This document shows, in pieces, positions 36,556 through 49,200 of a stretch of DNA of 64,000 bases. The stretch comes from Albula goreensis (taxonomy: Eukaryota > Chordata > Actinopteri > Albuliformes > Albulidae): positions 2,326,731 through 2,390,730 of the forward strand of contig CM040746.1 in NCBI GenBank assembly GCA_022829145.1, written 5' to 3'. The position numbers and the translations under genes were made by a program. The notes under the pieces are model-generated. The model had not been told where the DNA came from and did not search any database. It saw only the letters and a list, made by a program, of their open reading frames with translations. The stretch's first letter is position 1; each line of letters starts with the position of its first letter.

Positions 36556-38120
36556 AAAAATCTGCACGCCCGACTCACCGCTGCGATGTTCTTGGAGACG
36601 GTCAGCTTGCTGTCAAGCACCACTTCCAGGTTCTTGGCGCAGGATGACGGTGACAGGATGGTGTCACCCAGGGTCATGGAGAGGTCAAGCGATGGAGAGG
36701 ATGGAGCAGGAAAGAAGAGGAGCTCTGACTTGTCTGGGTTGAGCTTAAGATGGTGGGTGTCCATGCAGCTCTGAATATCCCAGAGACAAGCAGAGATCAG
36801 AGCAGAGACCTGTGAGTCAGAGGGACAGAATGAGAGAAAGAGTTGGGTGTCATCAGCATAACAATGGTGGGACAAGCCATGGTGGGACAAGCAATGGTGG
36901 AACTCCTGCAGCAAGCGGATGGGGTGCCGACACTGCACCATCTCAGGCAAACTGAAAGGAGCGTCCAGAAAGGTAGGACTCAATCCGGCCAAGGGCGGTG
37001 CCACGGATCCCCAAAGCAGCCAGCGAGGACAGGAGGATGGAGTGGTTGACAGTGTCGAAGGCAGCCGATAGGTCCAGGAGGATCGAATGGAAGAAAGGGG
37101 GCAGTCTGTGCAGTGTGGAGAGATTCATTCACCGAGAGAAGTGCAGTCTCAGTCCAGTGACCGGGTCTGAAGCCAGACTGGTGGGGGTCCAGCAGGTTAT
37201 TCTGAAAAAGGAAGAGAGACAGTTGACAAGAGGCACCACGCTCAAGAGTGTTGGAGAGGGAGAAGGGACACAGGGCAGTAGCTATGGATAACAGAGGGTC
37301 CATGGTGGTTTTCTTCAGTAGCAGGGTGATGTAGTCATGAGGTAGGTGAGGTAGGTAGAATCATGGGTAAGGGGTTAAACACTGGGGAGAATAGAAGGAA
37401 CGAGGGTTAAACATTGGGGTAGAATAGTGGGAAAGGGGTTAAACACTGGGGAAGAATCGTGAGTAAGGGTTAAAAACTGTGGAAGAATAGAGGGAAAGGG
37501 GTTAAACACTTGGGTAGAATCGTGGGTTTGTGGGTTAAACACAAGGGTTGAATCGTGGGTAGGACAGTAAAACAATGGGGAAGAAAGGTGAGTGAGGGGG
37601 TTCAACACTGAGGTAGAATCGTGAATAAGAGGGTTAAACACTGGGGTAGAATTGCAGGAATGGGGGTTCAACAGTGGGGTAAAATAGTGGGTAGGAGGGT
37701 CAAGCACCGGGGTAGAATAGTGGGTTGGGAATTAAACATTGGGGAAGATTCTTGGGAAAGGGGGTTAAACACTGGGGTAGAAAAGTTGGTTGGGGTGTAA
37801 AACACAAGGGCAGAATTGTGGGTAAGGGGGGTTAAACACTGGGGTAGAATGGAGAATAAAGGGTTAAACACTGGGGTAGAGGAGCAAGAATGGGGTAAAA
37901 CACTGGGGTAGAAAAGTGGGTAGGAGGGTAAATTAGTGGGGTAGAATAGTTGGTTGGGGTGTAAAACACAAGGGTAGAATAGTGGGTAAGGGGGTTAAAC
38001 ACTGGGCTAGAAAAGTGGGAAAGGGGTGATTAAGTACGAGGGTTAAACATCTGGGTAGAATAGTGAGTCGGGGTTTAAACACTGGGGTAGAATAGTGGGA
38101 AGGGGGTAAAACACTCGACA
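36080..38120 (-). repeat. segmental duplicate of 8357-10410
   Basis: The same succession of satellite variants, then the LINE fragment, then the same satellite variants (AGGAACGAGGG, TTTGTGGGTTAAACACAAGG, GTCAAGCACCGGGG) occurs here and about 27.7 kb to the left in the same orientation. The part before the LINE is more indel-rich here. Confidence 0.9.
36556..37355 (-). mobile_element. captured L2-like LINE fragment 7
   Basis: Near-identical to fragment 1 (8890-9677): same edges, same internal deletion between RT motifs A and C, and YADD intact in HHCYADDTQLFLSF. It differs by a 15-bp tandem duplication (CCATGGTGGGACAAG near 36879) that is shared with the inverted copy at 45417 and absent from fragment 1, and by a one-base deletion in GGATCGAATGG. 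Confidence 0.9.
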
Positions 38121-41100
38121 AGGACAGTGAGTAAGATGGGTAAACACTGGGGTAGAATAGTCAGTAGGGGGTCAGACACTGAGGTAGAATCGCGGGAAAG
38201 GGGTTAAACATCTGGGGAAGAAAAGTGGGTAGGAGGATAAAAAACTGCAGTAGAAAAGTGGATTGGGGGTTACATACTGGGGTAGAATAGCAGGAAAGGC
38301 GGTTAAACACGTGGGTAGAAGAGTGGGTAGGAGGGTAAAAACACTGGGGTATAATGTCGGGAAAGGGGGTTAAACACTGGGGTAGAATCGTGGGAAAGGG
38401 GGTAAAACACTGGGGTAGAACAGTGGGGAGGAGGCTGAAACACGGGGGTAGAACAGTGGGTTGGGGGGTTAAACACGAGAGTGGAATTGTGGGTAAAGGG
38501 GTTAAACAACCGGGTAGAAAAGTGAGTGAGGGAGTGAAACACTGGGGTAGAATAGCGGGAATGGGGTTAAACACTGGAGTAGAACAGCGGGAATGGGGGT
38601 TAAACATTGGTGTAGAATCGTGAAGAAGGGGGTAAAACATTGGGGTAAAATAGCAGGAACGGGGATTAAACACAGGGGTAGAACAGTGGGTAAGGGGCTA
38701 AAACATGGGGGTAGAAGAGTGGGTTGGGGGGTTAAACACGAGGGTGGAATTGTGGGTAAGGGGTTTAAAAAACCAGGTAGAAAAGTGAGTGAGGGAGTGA
38801 AACACTGGTAGAAAAGTGAAAAAGAGGGTTGAACACAGGGGTAGAATAGCAGGAATGGGGGTTAAACACTGGTGTAGAATTGTGAATAAGGGGGTAAAAC
38901 ACTGGGGTAAAAAAGCAGGAACGGGGATTAAACACAGGGGTAGAACAGTGGGAAGAGGGCTAAAACACAGGGGTAGAAGAGTGGGTTGGGGTGTAAAACA
39001 CAAGGGCAGAATTGTGGGTAAGGGGGGTTAAACACTGGGGCAGAAAATTTAGGAAGGGGGTTAAACACTGGGGAAGAGGAGCAGGAATGGGGGGAAAACA
39101 CTGGGGTAGAAAAGTGGGTAGGAGGGTAAATTAGTGGGGTAGAATAGTTGGTTGGGGTGTAAAACACAAGGGTAGAATCGTGGGTAAGGGGGTTAAACAC
39201 TGGGCAAGAATTGTGAGGAAGGGGGGCAAACACTGGGGAAGAAAGAGGGTTAAACAATGGGGTGGAAAAGTGGGTTGGGGGGTTATAGATGAGGGTAGAA
39301 TTGTGGTTCATGGGTGTTAAACACTGGGGCAGAATATTAAGTAACAGGGTTAAATACTGGGGTAGAAAAGTGATTGAGGGGGTTAAACACTGGGGTAGAA
39401 TATTAAGTAAGGGCGTTAGACACTGGGGTAGAATTGTGGGAAAGGGGGTTAAACACTGGGAAAGAATTGTGGGGAGGAGGGTGTTACACTGGGGTTGAAT
39501 AGTGGGTTCGGGGGTTAAACACTGGGGTAGAATACTGGGTTGGGGGGTTAAACACGAGGGTAGAAGCGCGGGAAGGGGGGTGAAACACCTAGGTAGAATA
39601 CTGGCAAAGGGGGTAAAACACTGGGGTAGAATAGCCAGTAAGGGAGTAAAACACTGGGGAAGAAAAGTGGGTAGGAGGGTTAAACACTGGGGTAGAATAA
39701 TGGGAAGAATAGTGAGGGGAGGTTAAACACTTGGGAAGAACAGTGGGAAAGGGGGTTTAAAAATGGGCAAAAACATTGGGACAGAGGGTTAAACACTGTG
39801 GTAGAATTGTGGGGAGAATAGTGAGAGGGGGTTAAACACTTGGGTAGAATCGTGGGAAAGGGGGTTAAACAATGGGGTAAAACATTGGGAAAGACGGTTA
39901 AACACTGGGGTAGAATAGTGGGTTGGGGGGTTAAATACGAGGGTAGAATAGTGGGTAAGGGGGGTTATACACTTGGGTAGAATACTGATTGAGGGGGTTA
40001 AACACTGGGCAAGAAAAGTGAGTAAGGGGGTAAACACTTGGGTAGAATAGTTGGAAAGGGGGTTCAACAATGGGGAAGAATCGTGGGTAGGAGGGTGAAA
40101 CACAGGGGTAGAAGAGTGAGGAAGTGGGTTAAATACCTAGGAAGAATAGTGGCAAGGGGATAAAACACTGGGGTAAAACAGGTAGTAAGGGGGTTAAACA
40201 TGAGGATAGAATAGTGGGTAAGCGGGTTAAACACTGGGTAGAATAGTAGGTAGGAGGGTGATAAACTGGGGTAGAAAAGTGGGTTCGGGGGTTAAACACT
40301 GGGCAAGAATAGTGAGTAAGGGGGTGAAACACACAGGAAGAAAGGTGGGTTGGAGGGTTATACACCGGGGTTGAATTGTGGGTTGGGAGTGAAACACTGG
40401 GGTATACTTATGGGGAAGTGGATGAAACACTGGGGTAGAAGTGTGGGTGGGTGGGTTAAACACGGTGTTAGAAAAGTGGGGTGGGGGGATAAAACCTGGG
40501 GTAGAACAGTGGGTTCAAAGGTTAAACACTGGGGTAGAATCGTGGGAAAGGGGGTGAAAGACTGGGGAAGAATAGTGGGTACGAGGCAAAAACACAGGGG
40601 TAGAATAAAGGGATGGGGGGTTAAACAATGGGGTAGAAAAGTGAATAAGGGGATAAAAAACTGGGTTAGAAAAGTGAGTGAGGAGGTTAAACACTGGGGC
40701 AGAATACTGAGTAAGGGGTTTAAACACTGGGGTACAAGAGTGGGAAATGGGGTTAAACACTGGGGTAGAATCGTGGGTCGGGGGTTATACAATTGTGTAG
40801 AAGAATGAGCAAGGGGATTAAACACTGGGGAGAATTTTAGGTTGAGGGTTAAACACTGGGATAGAATAGTGGGTAGGAGGGTGATACACTGGGGTAGAAT
40901 CGTGGGTTCAGGGGTTAAACACTGAGGCAGAATATTAAGTAAGGGGGTTAAACACTGGGGTAGAATAGTGAATAAGAGGGTTAAACATTGGGGTTCAATC
41001 ACGAGTTGAGTGGTTAAATACTGTGGCAGAAGAGTGAGTAAGGGGGGTAAAAACTGGGGTAGAATCATGGGTTAGGGGGTTAAACACAAGGGTAGGAAAG

Positions 41101-41361
41101 TGGGTAAGGGGGTTAACAACTGGGGTAAAATATTAAAAAGTGGTTAAACACTGGGGTAGAATAGTGAGTAAAGGGGTGAAACACTGGGGTAGAACAGTCA
41201 GTAAGTGGGTGTAACACTGCGGTAGAATATTGGGTTGAGGGATTAAACACTGGGGTAGAATAGTGGGTGGGGGGGTTAAACACTGGCGTAGAACAGTGAG
41301 TAAGGGGGTTAAATACTGGGGGAGAAGAGTGAGTAAGGGGGTTAAACACTGGGGAGAAGAG
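37356..41361 (-). repeat. 33-bp satellite array, G-rich orientation (block 8)
   Basis: Satellite from LINE fragment 7 to the inner edge of the palindrome. The monomers at 38280-39030 (TTGTGGGTAAAGGGG, AAAGTGAGTGAGGGAGTG, AGCGGGAATGGGG types) are arranged as two adjacent near-copies of about 350 bp, another local duplication. The end from about 40960 matches 13416-13917. No gene is seen. Confidence 0.94.
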
Positions 41362-41506
41362 TGAGTAAGGGGTTAAACACTGGGGTAGAATAGTGGGTTG
41401 GGGGTTACACACTGGAGTAGACCAGTGAGTAAGGGGGTTAAATACTGGGCTAGAACAGTGTGGAGAGATTCACTGACCGAAGGAAGTGCAGTCTCAGTCG
41501 CGTGAC
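41362..41506 (-). repeat. ~145-bp asymmetric spacer at the palindrome centre
   Basis: This G-rich satellite followed by the start of an L2-like LINE fragment (from about 41460, TGTGGAGAGATTCACTGACCG) has no inverted partner. It equals 13820-13967, but where that copy continues into LINE (GTGACCGGGTCTG) this one switches at GTGAC to the reverse complement of the left arm (CTCTTCTCCCC). Shared bases at the switch are only one or two. Confidence 0.88.
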
Positions 41507-44500
41507 CTCTTCTCCCCAGTGTTTAACCCCTTACTCTCTTCTCCCCAGTATTTAACCCCCTTACTCACTGTTCCAGGCAGTTTAGCCCCACCCACTATTC
41601 TGCCCCAGTGTTTAATCCCTCAACCCAATATTCTACCGCAGTGTTACCCACTTACTGACTGTTCTACCCCCAGTGTTTCACCCTTACTCACTGTTCTGCC
41701 CCCAGTGTTTTAACCACTGCAATATTTTACCCCAGTTGTTAACCCCCTTACCCACTTTCCTACCCTTGTGTTTAACCCCCTAACCCATGATTCTACCCCA
41801 GTTTTTACCCCCTTACTCACTCTTCTGCCACAGTATTTAACCACTCAACTCGTGATTGAACCCAATGTTTAACCCTCTTATTCACTATTCTACCCCAGTG
41901 TTTAACCCCCTTACTTAATATTCTGCCTCAGTGTTTAACCCCTGAACCCACGATTCTACCCCAGTGTATCACCCTCCTACCCACTATTCTATCCCAGTGT
42001 TTAACCCCTCAACCCAAAATTCTCCCCCAGTGTTTAATCCCCTTGCTCATTCTTCTACACAATTGTATAACCCCCGACCCACGATTCTACCCCAGTGTTT
42101 AACCCATTTCCCACTCTTGTACCCCAGTGTTTAAACCCCTTACTCAGTATTCTGCCCCAGTGTTTAACCTCCTCACTCACTTTTCTAACCCAGTTTTTTA
42201 TCCCCTTATTCACTTTTCTACCCCATTGTTTAACCCCCATCCCTTTATTCTACCCCTGTGTTTTTGCCTCGTACCCACTATTCTTCCCCAGTCTTTCACC
42301 CCCTTTCCCACGATTCTACCCCAGTGTTTAACCTTTGAACCCACTGTTCTACCCCAGGTTTTATCCCCCCACCCCACTTTTCTAACACCGTGTTTAACCC
42401 ACCCACCCACACTTCTACCCCAGTGTTTCATCCACTTCCCCCCAAGTATATGCCCCAGTGTTTCTCCCCAACCCACAATTCAACCCCGGTGTATAACCCT
42501 CCAACCCACCTTTCTTCCTGTGTGTTTCACCCCCTTACTCACTATTCTTGCCCAGTGTTTAACCCCCGAACCCACTTTTCTACCCCAGTTTATCACCCTC
42601 CTACCTGCTATTCTGCAGTGTTTAACCCGCTTACCCTATTCTATCCTCATGTTTAACCCCCTTACTAAATTTTTACCCCAGTGTTTTATCCCCTTGCCAC
42701 TATTCTTCCTAGGTATTTAACCCACTTCCTCACTCTTCTACCCCTGTGTTTCACCCTCCTACCCACGATTCTTCCCCATTGTTGAACCCCCTTTCCAACT
42801 ATTCTGCCCAAGTGTTTACCCCTTACTCACTTTTCTTGCCCAGTGTTTAACCCCTCAATCAGTATTCTGCCCAGTGTTTACCCCCCCTTACCCACTATTC
42901 TACCCCATTTAACCCACTATTCTACCCTCAGTGTTTTAACCGTCTTTCCCAAATTTTACCCCATTGTTTCTTTCCCCGATTCCCCAGTGTTTAGCCCCCG
43001 TCTTTCCCAATGTTTTAACCCTCCCCAATGTTTTTGCCCATTTTTAACCCCCTTTCACTGTTCTTCCCAAGTGTTTAACCTCCCTCACTATTCTTCCCAT
43101 TATTCTACCCCAGTGTTTAACCCTCCTACCCACTTTTTCTTCCCCAGTGTTTTGCTCCTTACTGGCTATTCTGCCTGAGTGTTTTACCCCCTTTGCCAGT
43201 ATTCTGCCTAGGTGTTTCACCCCCTTCCCGCTTCTACCCTCGTGTTTAACCCCCAACCCAGTATTCTACCCCAGTGTTTAACCCCTTTGAACCCACTATT
43301 CAACCCCAGTGTAACACCCTCCTCCCACAATTCTTTCCCAGTGTTTAACCTCCTTTCCCACAATTCTACCCAGTGTCTAACGCCCTTACTTAATATTCTG
43401 CCCCAGTGTTTAACCCCCTCAATCCTTTTTTTCTGCCCCAGTATTTAACCCTGTTACTTAATATTCTGCCCCAGTGTTTAACACCCATGAACCACAATTC
43501 TACCCTCATCTATAACCCCCCAACCCACTTTTCCACCCCATTGTTTAACCCTCTTTCTTCCCCAGTGTTTGCCCCCCTTCCTCACAATTCTTGCCCAGTG
43601 TTTAACCCCTTACCCACGATTCTACCCTTGTGTTTTACACCCCAACCAACTATTCTACCCCACTAATTTACCCTCCTACCCACTTTTCTACCCCAGTGTT
43701 TTCCCCATTCCTGCTCCTCTTCCCCAGTGTTTAACCCCTTCCTAATTTTTTCTGCCCCATGTTTAACCCCCCTTACCCACAATTCTGCCCTTGTGTTTTA
43801 CACCCCAACCCACTCTTCTACCCCTGTGTTTTAGCCCTCTTCCCACTGTTCTACCCCTGTGTTTAATCCCCGTTCCCGCTTTTTTACCCCAGTGTTTTAC
43901 CCCCTTATTCACAATTCTACACCAGTGTTTAACCCCCATTCCTGCTATTCTGCCCTGTGTTCAGCCCTCTTTTCCTTTTCTACCAGTGTTTCTCCCTCAC
44001 TCACTTTTCTACCTGGTTTTTAAACCCCTTGCCCAATTCCCCTCGTGTTTAACCCAACCCTCTTCTACCCCATGTTTTAGCCCTTACCCACTGTTCTACC
44101 CCTGTGTTTAATCCCGTTCTGCTGTTTTACCCCAATGTTTTACCCCTTCTTCACGATTCTACACCAATGTTTAACCCCCATTCCGCTGTTCTACTCAGTG
44201 TTTAACCCCATTCCCGCTATTCTACCCCAGTGTTTCACTCCCTCACTCACTTTTCTGCCGGTTGTTTAACCCCTTTACCCACAATTCCACTCTCGTGTTT
44301 AACCCCCAACCCACTGTTCTACCCCGTGTTTCAGCCTCCTCCCACTGTTCTACCCCAGTGTTTTACCCCCTTTCCCACGATTCTGCCCCAGTGTTTAACC
44401 CCTTTCCCGACATTATACCCCAGTGTTTTGCCCTCCTACCCACTCTTCTACCCACGTGTTTAACCGCCTTTCCTGCTATTCTACCCCAGTATGTAACCCC

Positions 44501-45416
44501 CAATCCTTTTCTCTGCAGTTTTTATCCTCCTACCCACTTTTCTTCCCCAGATGTTTAACCCCCTTTCAGCGATTCTACCTCAGTGTCTGACCCCTACTGA
44601 CTATTCTACCCCAGTGTTTACCCATCTTACTCACTGTCCTTGTCAGTGTTTTACCCCCTTCCCACTATTCTACCCCAGTGTTTAAACCCCGACTCACTAT
44701 TCTGCCCAGATGTTTAACCCTCGTGCTTAATCACCCCTTTCCACTTTTCTAGCCCAGTGTTTTAACCCCTTACCCACTATTCTACCCTTGTGTTTTACAC
44801 CCCAACCAACTATTCTACCCCACTAATTTACCCTCCTACCCACTTTTCTACCCCAGTGTTTTACCCCCATTCTTGCTCCTCTACCCCAGTGTTTAACCCC
44901 TTTATTCTCCATTCTACCCCAGTGTTTAACCCCCTTACCCACAATTCTGCCCTTGTGTTTTACACCCCAACCAACTTTTCTACCCCAGTGTTTAACCCCC
45001 TTTCCCAAGAATCTTCCCCAATGTTTAATTCCCAACCCACTATTCTACCCCGGTGCTTGACCCTCCTACCCACTATTTTACCCCACTGTTGAACCCCCAT
45101 TCCTGCAATTCTACCCCAGTGTTTAACCCTCTTATTCACGATTCTACCTCAGTGTTGAACCCCCTCACTCACCTTTCTTCCCCATTGTTTTACTGTCCTA
45201 CCCACGATTCAACCCTTGTGTTTAACCCACAAACCCACGATTCTACCCAAGTGTTTAACCCCCTTTCCCTCTATTCTTCCACAGTTTTTAACCCCTTACT
45301 CACGATTCTTCCCCAGTGTTTAACCCCTTTCCCACTATTCTACCCCAATGTTTAACCCTCGTTCCTTCTATTCTCCCCAGTGTTTAACCCCTTACCCATG
45401 ATTCTACCTACCTCAC
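41507..45416 (+). repeat. 33-bp satellite array, C-rich orientation (block 9)
   Basis: Satellite between the fold-back junction and LINE fragment 8. It mirrors block 8. Monomers in 42840-44250 are frequently shortened. No gene is seen. Confidence 0.94.
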
Positions 45417-46206
45417 CTACCTCATGACTACATCACCCTGCTACTGAAGAAAACCACCATGGACCCCTCTGTTATCCATAGCTACTGCCCTGTGTCCCTT
45501 CTCCCTCTCCAACACTCTTGAGCGTGGTGCCTCTTGTCAACTGTCTCTCTTCCTTTTTCAGAATAACCTGCTGGACCCCACCAGTCTGGCTTCAGACCCA
45601 GTCACTGGACTGAGACTGCACTTCTCTCGGTGAATGAATCTCTCCACACTGCACAGACTGCCCCCTTTCTTCCATTCGGATCCTCCTGGACCTATCGGCT
45701 GCCTTCGACACTGTCAACCACTCCATCCTCCTGTCCTGCTGGCTGCTTTGGGATCCGTGGCACCGCCCTTGGCCGGATTGAGTCCTACCTTTCTGGGACG
45801 CTCCTTTCAGTTTGCCTGAGATGGTGCAGTGTCGGCACCCCATCCGCTTGCTGCAGGAGTTCCACCATTGCTTGTCCCACCATGGCTTGTCCCACCATTG
45901 TTATGCTGATGACACCCAACTCTTTCTCTCATTCTGTCCTCTGACTCACAGGTCTCTGCTCTGATCTCTGCTTGTCTCTGGGATATTCAGAGCTGCATGG
46001 ACACCCACCATCTTAAGCTCAACCCAGACAAGTCAGAGCTCCTCTTCTTTCCTGCTCCATCCTCTCCATCGCTTGACCTCTCCATGACCCTGGGTGACAC
46101 CATCCTGTCACCGTCATCCTGCGCCAAGAACCTGGAAGTGGTGCTTGACAGCAAGCTGACCGTCTCCAAGAACATCGCAGCGGTGAGTCGGGCGTGCAGA
46201 TTTTTT
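45417..46206 (+). mobile_element. captured L2-like LINE fragment 8 (inverted copy)
   Basis: Reverse-complement counterpart of fragment 7. The + strand encodes pieces of the RT: FDTVNH region, HHCYADDTQLFLSF (split by a frameshift) and [20 protein letters not shown]. It carries the 15-bp duplication of fragment 7. Differences from fragment 7 are mostly one-base changes in homopolymers (GACCCCACC versus GACCCCCACC, GTCCTCTG versus GTCCCTCTG). Its edges are CCTACCTCACCTACC and GCAGATTTTT, as in the other copies. Confidence 0.9.
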
Positions 46207-49200
46207 TCGATGCTACCCCAGTGTTTAACCATCCTGCCACTATTCCCCAGTGTGTGACCCCGTGCTCACTATTGGACCACAGTGTTTAAACCCCTAACTC
46301 ACAATTCAACCCCACTGTTTAACCCCCAACCAAATATTCTACCCCAGTGTTTAACCCCACAACCCGATATCCTACCCCAGTGTTTTGCCCTCTTTCCACA
46401 ATTCTGCCCTAGGTCTTATCCCTCTTTCCATCCTGCGTTAACCCCCCACTACTTTTCTACCCCAGTGTTTAACCCCTTTGATTCTACCCCAGTGTTTTAT
46501 CCTCCTTCCACTATTTGGACCAAGTGTTTAAAGCCCCTAACTCAACCCATTCTACCCCAGTGTTCAACCAACCCCATTCTACCCCAGTGTTAAACCCCCT
46601 TTCTCACTTTTTCTCCCCAGTGTTTTATCCTTCATTAATATTCTGCCCCAGGGTTTAACCCCCCTCACCCACTATTCTACCCAGTTTTTTACCCTCCTGC
46701 CCACAATTCTGCCCCAGTATTTAATCCTCCAACCCGATTCTACCCCAGTGTTTTACCCTCCTACCCATTATTCTGCCCCAGTGTTTAATCCTTTCTCATG
46801 ATTTACCCTGTGTATAACCCTCTTATTTCATGTTCTACCCCAGATTAACCCCCTTATCCACGATTCTACCCCAACCCCCTTTCCCTCTCTTCTTCCCCAC
46901 CTTACTCCTATTTACCCCTACCCCCAACCCACTGTTCTTTGCCCGTTCCGCCATTCTGCCCCAGTGTTTAACGCCCTTTCCCACAATCCTACCCCAGTGT
47001 TTAACCCCCCAACCCATGATTCTAGCCCCATGTTTTTGCCTCCTGCCCATTATTCTACCCCAGTCTTTAACCCATGTTCCCTCTCATCTACCACAGTGTT
47101 TAACCACCTCATTCCCTATTCTATTTACCCTCTTTCCCTCTCTTCTACCCCAGTGTTTAACCCCCAACCAACTGTTCTACCCCAGTGTTTTACCCCCAAC
47201 CCACTATTCCACCTCAGTGTTTAAACCTTGTACCCACAATTCTACCCCTTTTCTCCAAATTCTACCCCAGTGTTTTACCACCTTACTCACTTTTCTACCC
47301 CAGTGTTAAACCCCGTTACCCACGATTCTACCCCAGTGTTAAACCCTCCAAACCACTTTCCGACCCCAGTGTTTTACCCTCCTACCCACGATTCCACCCC
47401 AGTGTTTTAGCCCCTTTCCCATTTTTCTACCCCATATTTAACCCCCTTTCACATAATTCTACCCCTGTGTCTAACCCCCTAACTTCATGTTCCACCCCAG
47501 TGATTAACCCCTTTATCTACTATTCTACCCCAGTGATTTACCCTCCTATCCACTGTTATACCCCAGTATTTTTGCCCCTTTCCCATTATTCTACCCCAGT
47601 ATTTAACCCCCTTTCACATGATTCTACTCCTGTGTCTAACCCCCTTACTTCATGTTTTACCCCAGTGTTAAACCCCCCTTACCCACGATTCTACCCCAGT
47701 GTTAAACCCTCCAAACCACTTTACGACCCCAGTGATTTACCCTCCTATCCACTGTTATACCCCAGTATTTTGCCCCTTTCCCATTATTCTACCCCAGTGT
47801 TTCACCCCCTTACTTAGTATTCTTCTCCAGTGTTTAACCCCGTTACACACGGTTCTGCTCTGGTGTTTAACCCCCCAACCCACTCTTCTACCCCAGTGTT
47901 TAACCCCTAACCCACTATTCTACTCCAGCATTTAAACCCCTTACCACGATTCTACCCCAGTGTTTAACCCCCTTACTCCCTATTCTACCTTCATGCTTAA
48001 CCCCCTTACTCAGTATTCTTCCCCTGTGTTTAACCCCCTTTCCTACTCTTCTATGCCTGTGTTTACCTCTTCAACCCACTACTTTTCTTGCCCAGTGTTT
48101 AACCCCCTCAATCAGTTTACTGCCCTAGTGTTTTACCCTCCTACCCACAATTCTACCCCAGTGTTGAACCCCTTACATAATATTCTGCCCCAGTGTTTAA
48201 CCCCCCTTACCCACTATTCTACCCTCATATTTAACCCCCCACCCCACTATCCTACCCCAGTGTTTAACCCTCCAACCCACCATTGTACCCCATGTTTTAC
48301 CCCCCTTACCCACGATTCTACCCCAGTGTTTTACTCTCCTACACACTCTTCTTCCCCAATGTTGAACCCCCTTTCCCACAATTCTACCCCAGTGTTTAAC
48401 CCCCTTACTCCCTATTTTACCCTAGTTTTTCACCCTATTACTCAGTATTCTACCCCAGGATTTAACCCCCATACCCACGGTTCTGCCCTCGTGTTTAACC
48501 CCCCCCAACCCACTTTTCTTCCCCTGTGTTGAAGACCCTTTCCCTCTCCTCTCGCCTGTGTTTCACCCCCAACCCATTCTTCTACCCCCCAGTGTTTAAC
48601 CCTCGAACCCACAATTCTGCCCAAGTGTATCACCCTCCTACCCACAATTCTACTCCAGTGTTGAAGCTCCGTTTCCGGTATTCTATGCCTGTTTTTACCC
48701 CCAACCGACTATTTTAGCCCAATGTTTTACCCTCCTGCCCACTATTCTTCCCCAGTTCTTAACCCCTTTGCCACAATTCTACCCCAGTTTGTAACCCCCT
48801 TACTTCATATTCTGCACCAGTGTTTAAACACCCTACCCACGAATCTCCTGAATGTTTACCCCTCCTACCCACTTTTCTAACCCGTTGTTAAACCCCTTTC
48901 CCACGATTCTAACCCTGTGTCCAACCCCTGACTTAATATTCTGCCCCAGTGTTTAACGCCCCTTACCCACTTATCTACCTTTGTGTTTAACCCTCCAAAC
49001 CACTTTACTACCCCAGTGTTTTACCCTCCTACCCACTATTCCACCCCAGTGTTTTAGCCCCTTTCCCATTATTCTACCCCAGTATTTAACCCCCTTTTCC
49101 ATTATTCTACCCCAGTATTTAACCCCCTTTCACATAATTCTACCCTGTGTCTAACCCCTAACTTCATGTTCTACCCCAGTTATTCACCCCTTTATCCACG

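Larger units (their letters stand above)
30480..41361. repeat. left arm of ~10.9-kb fold-back palindrome
   Basis: Read as reverse complement, this arm matches 41507 to about 52420 in order. Paired landmarks are GCATGAAGGTAGAATAGGG (30661 with 52242), the GTAGTATTGTGAG signature (31518 with ~51380), the TTTGGAGGGTTTAACACTGG region (about 35520 with 47350), the captured LINE (36561 with 46200), AGAATCATGGGTTAGGGGG (41061 with 41794) and the inner edge (41361 with 41507). Sums of paired coordinates stay within about 82760-82905, so the arms are collinear with small indels. In the LINE part the arms differ almost only by single-base homopolymer lengths. Confidence 0.88.

Noticed and set aside
40980..41060. 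Possible forkhead-type core (TGTTTA) in each monomer as a regulatory site
   Set aside because: The motif is short, part of the satellite core, and expected in every unit; nothing shows regulation.
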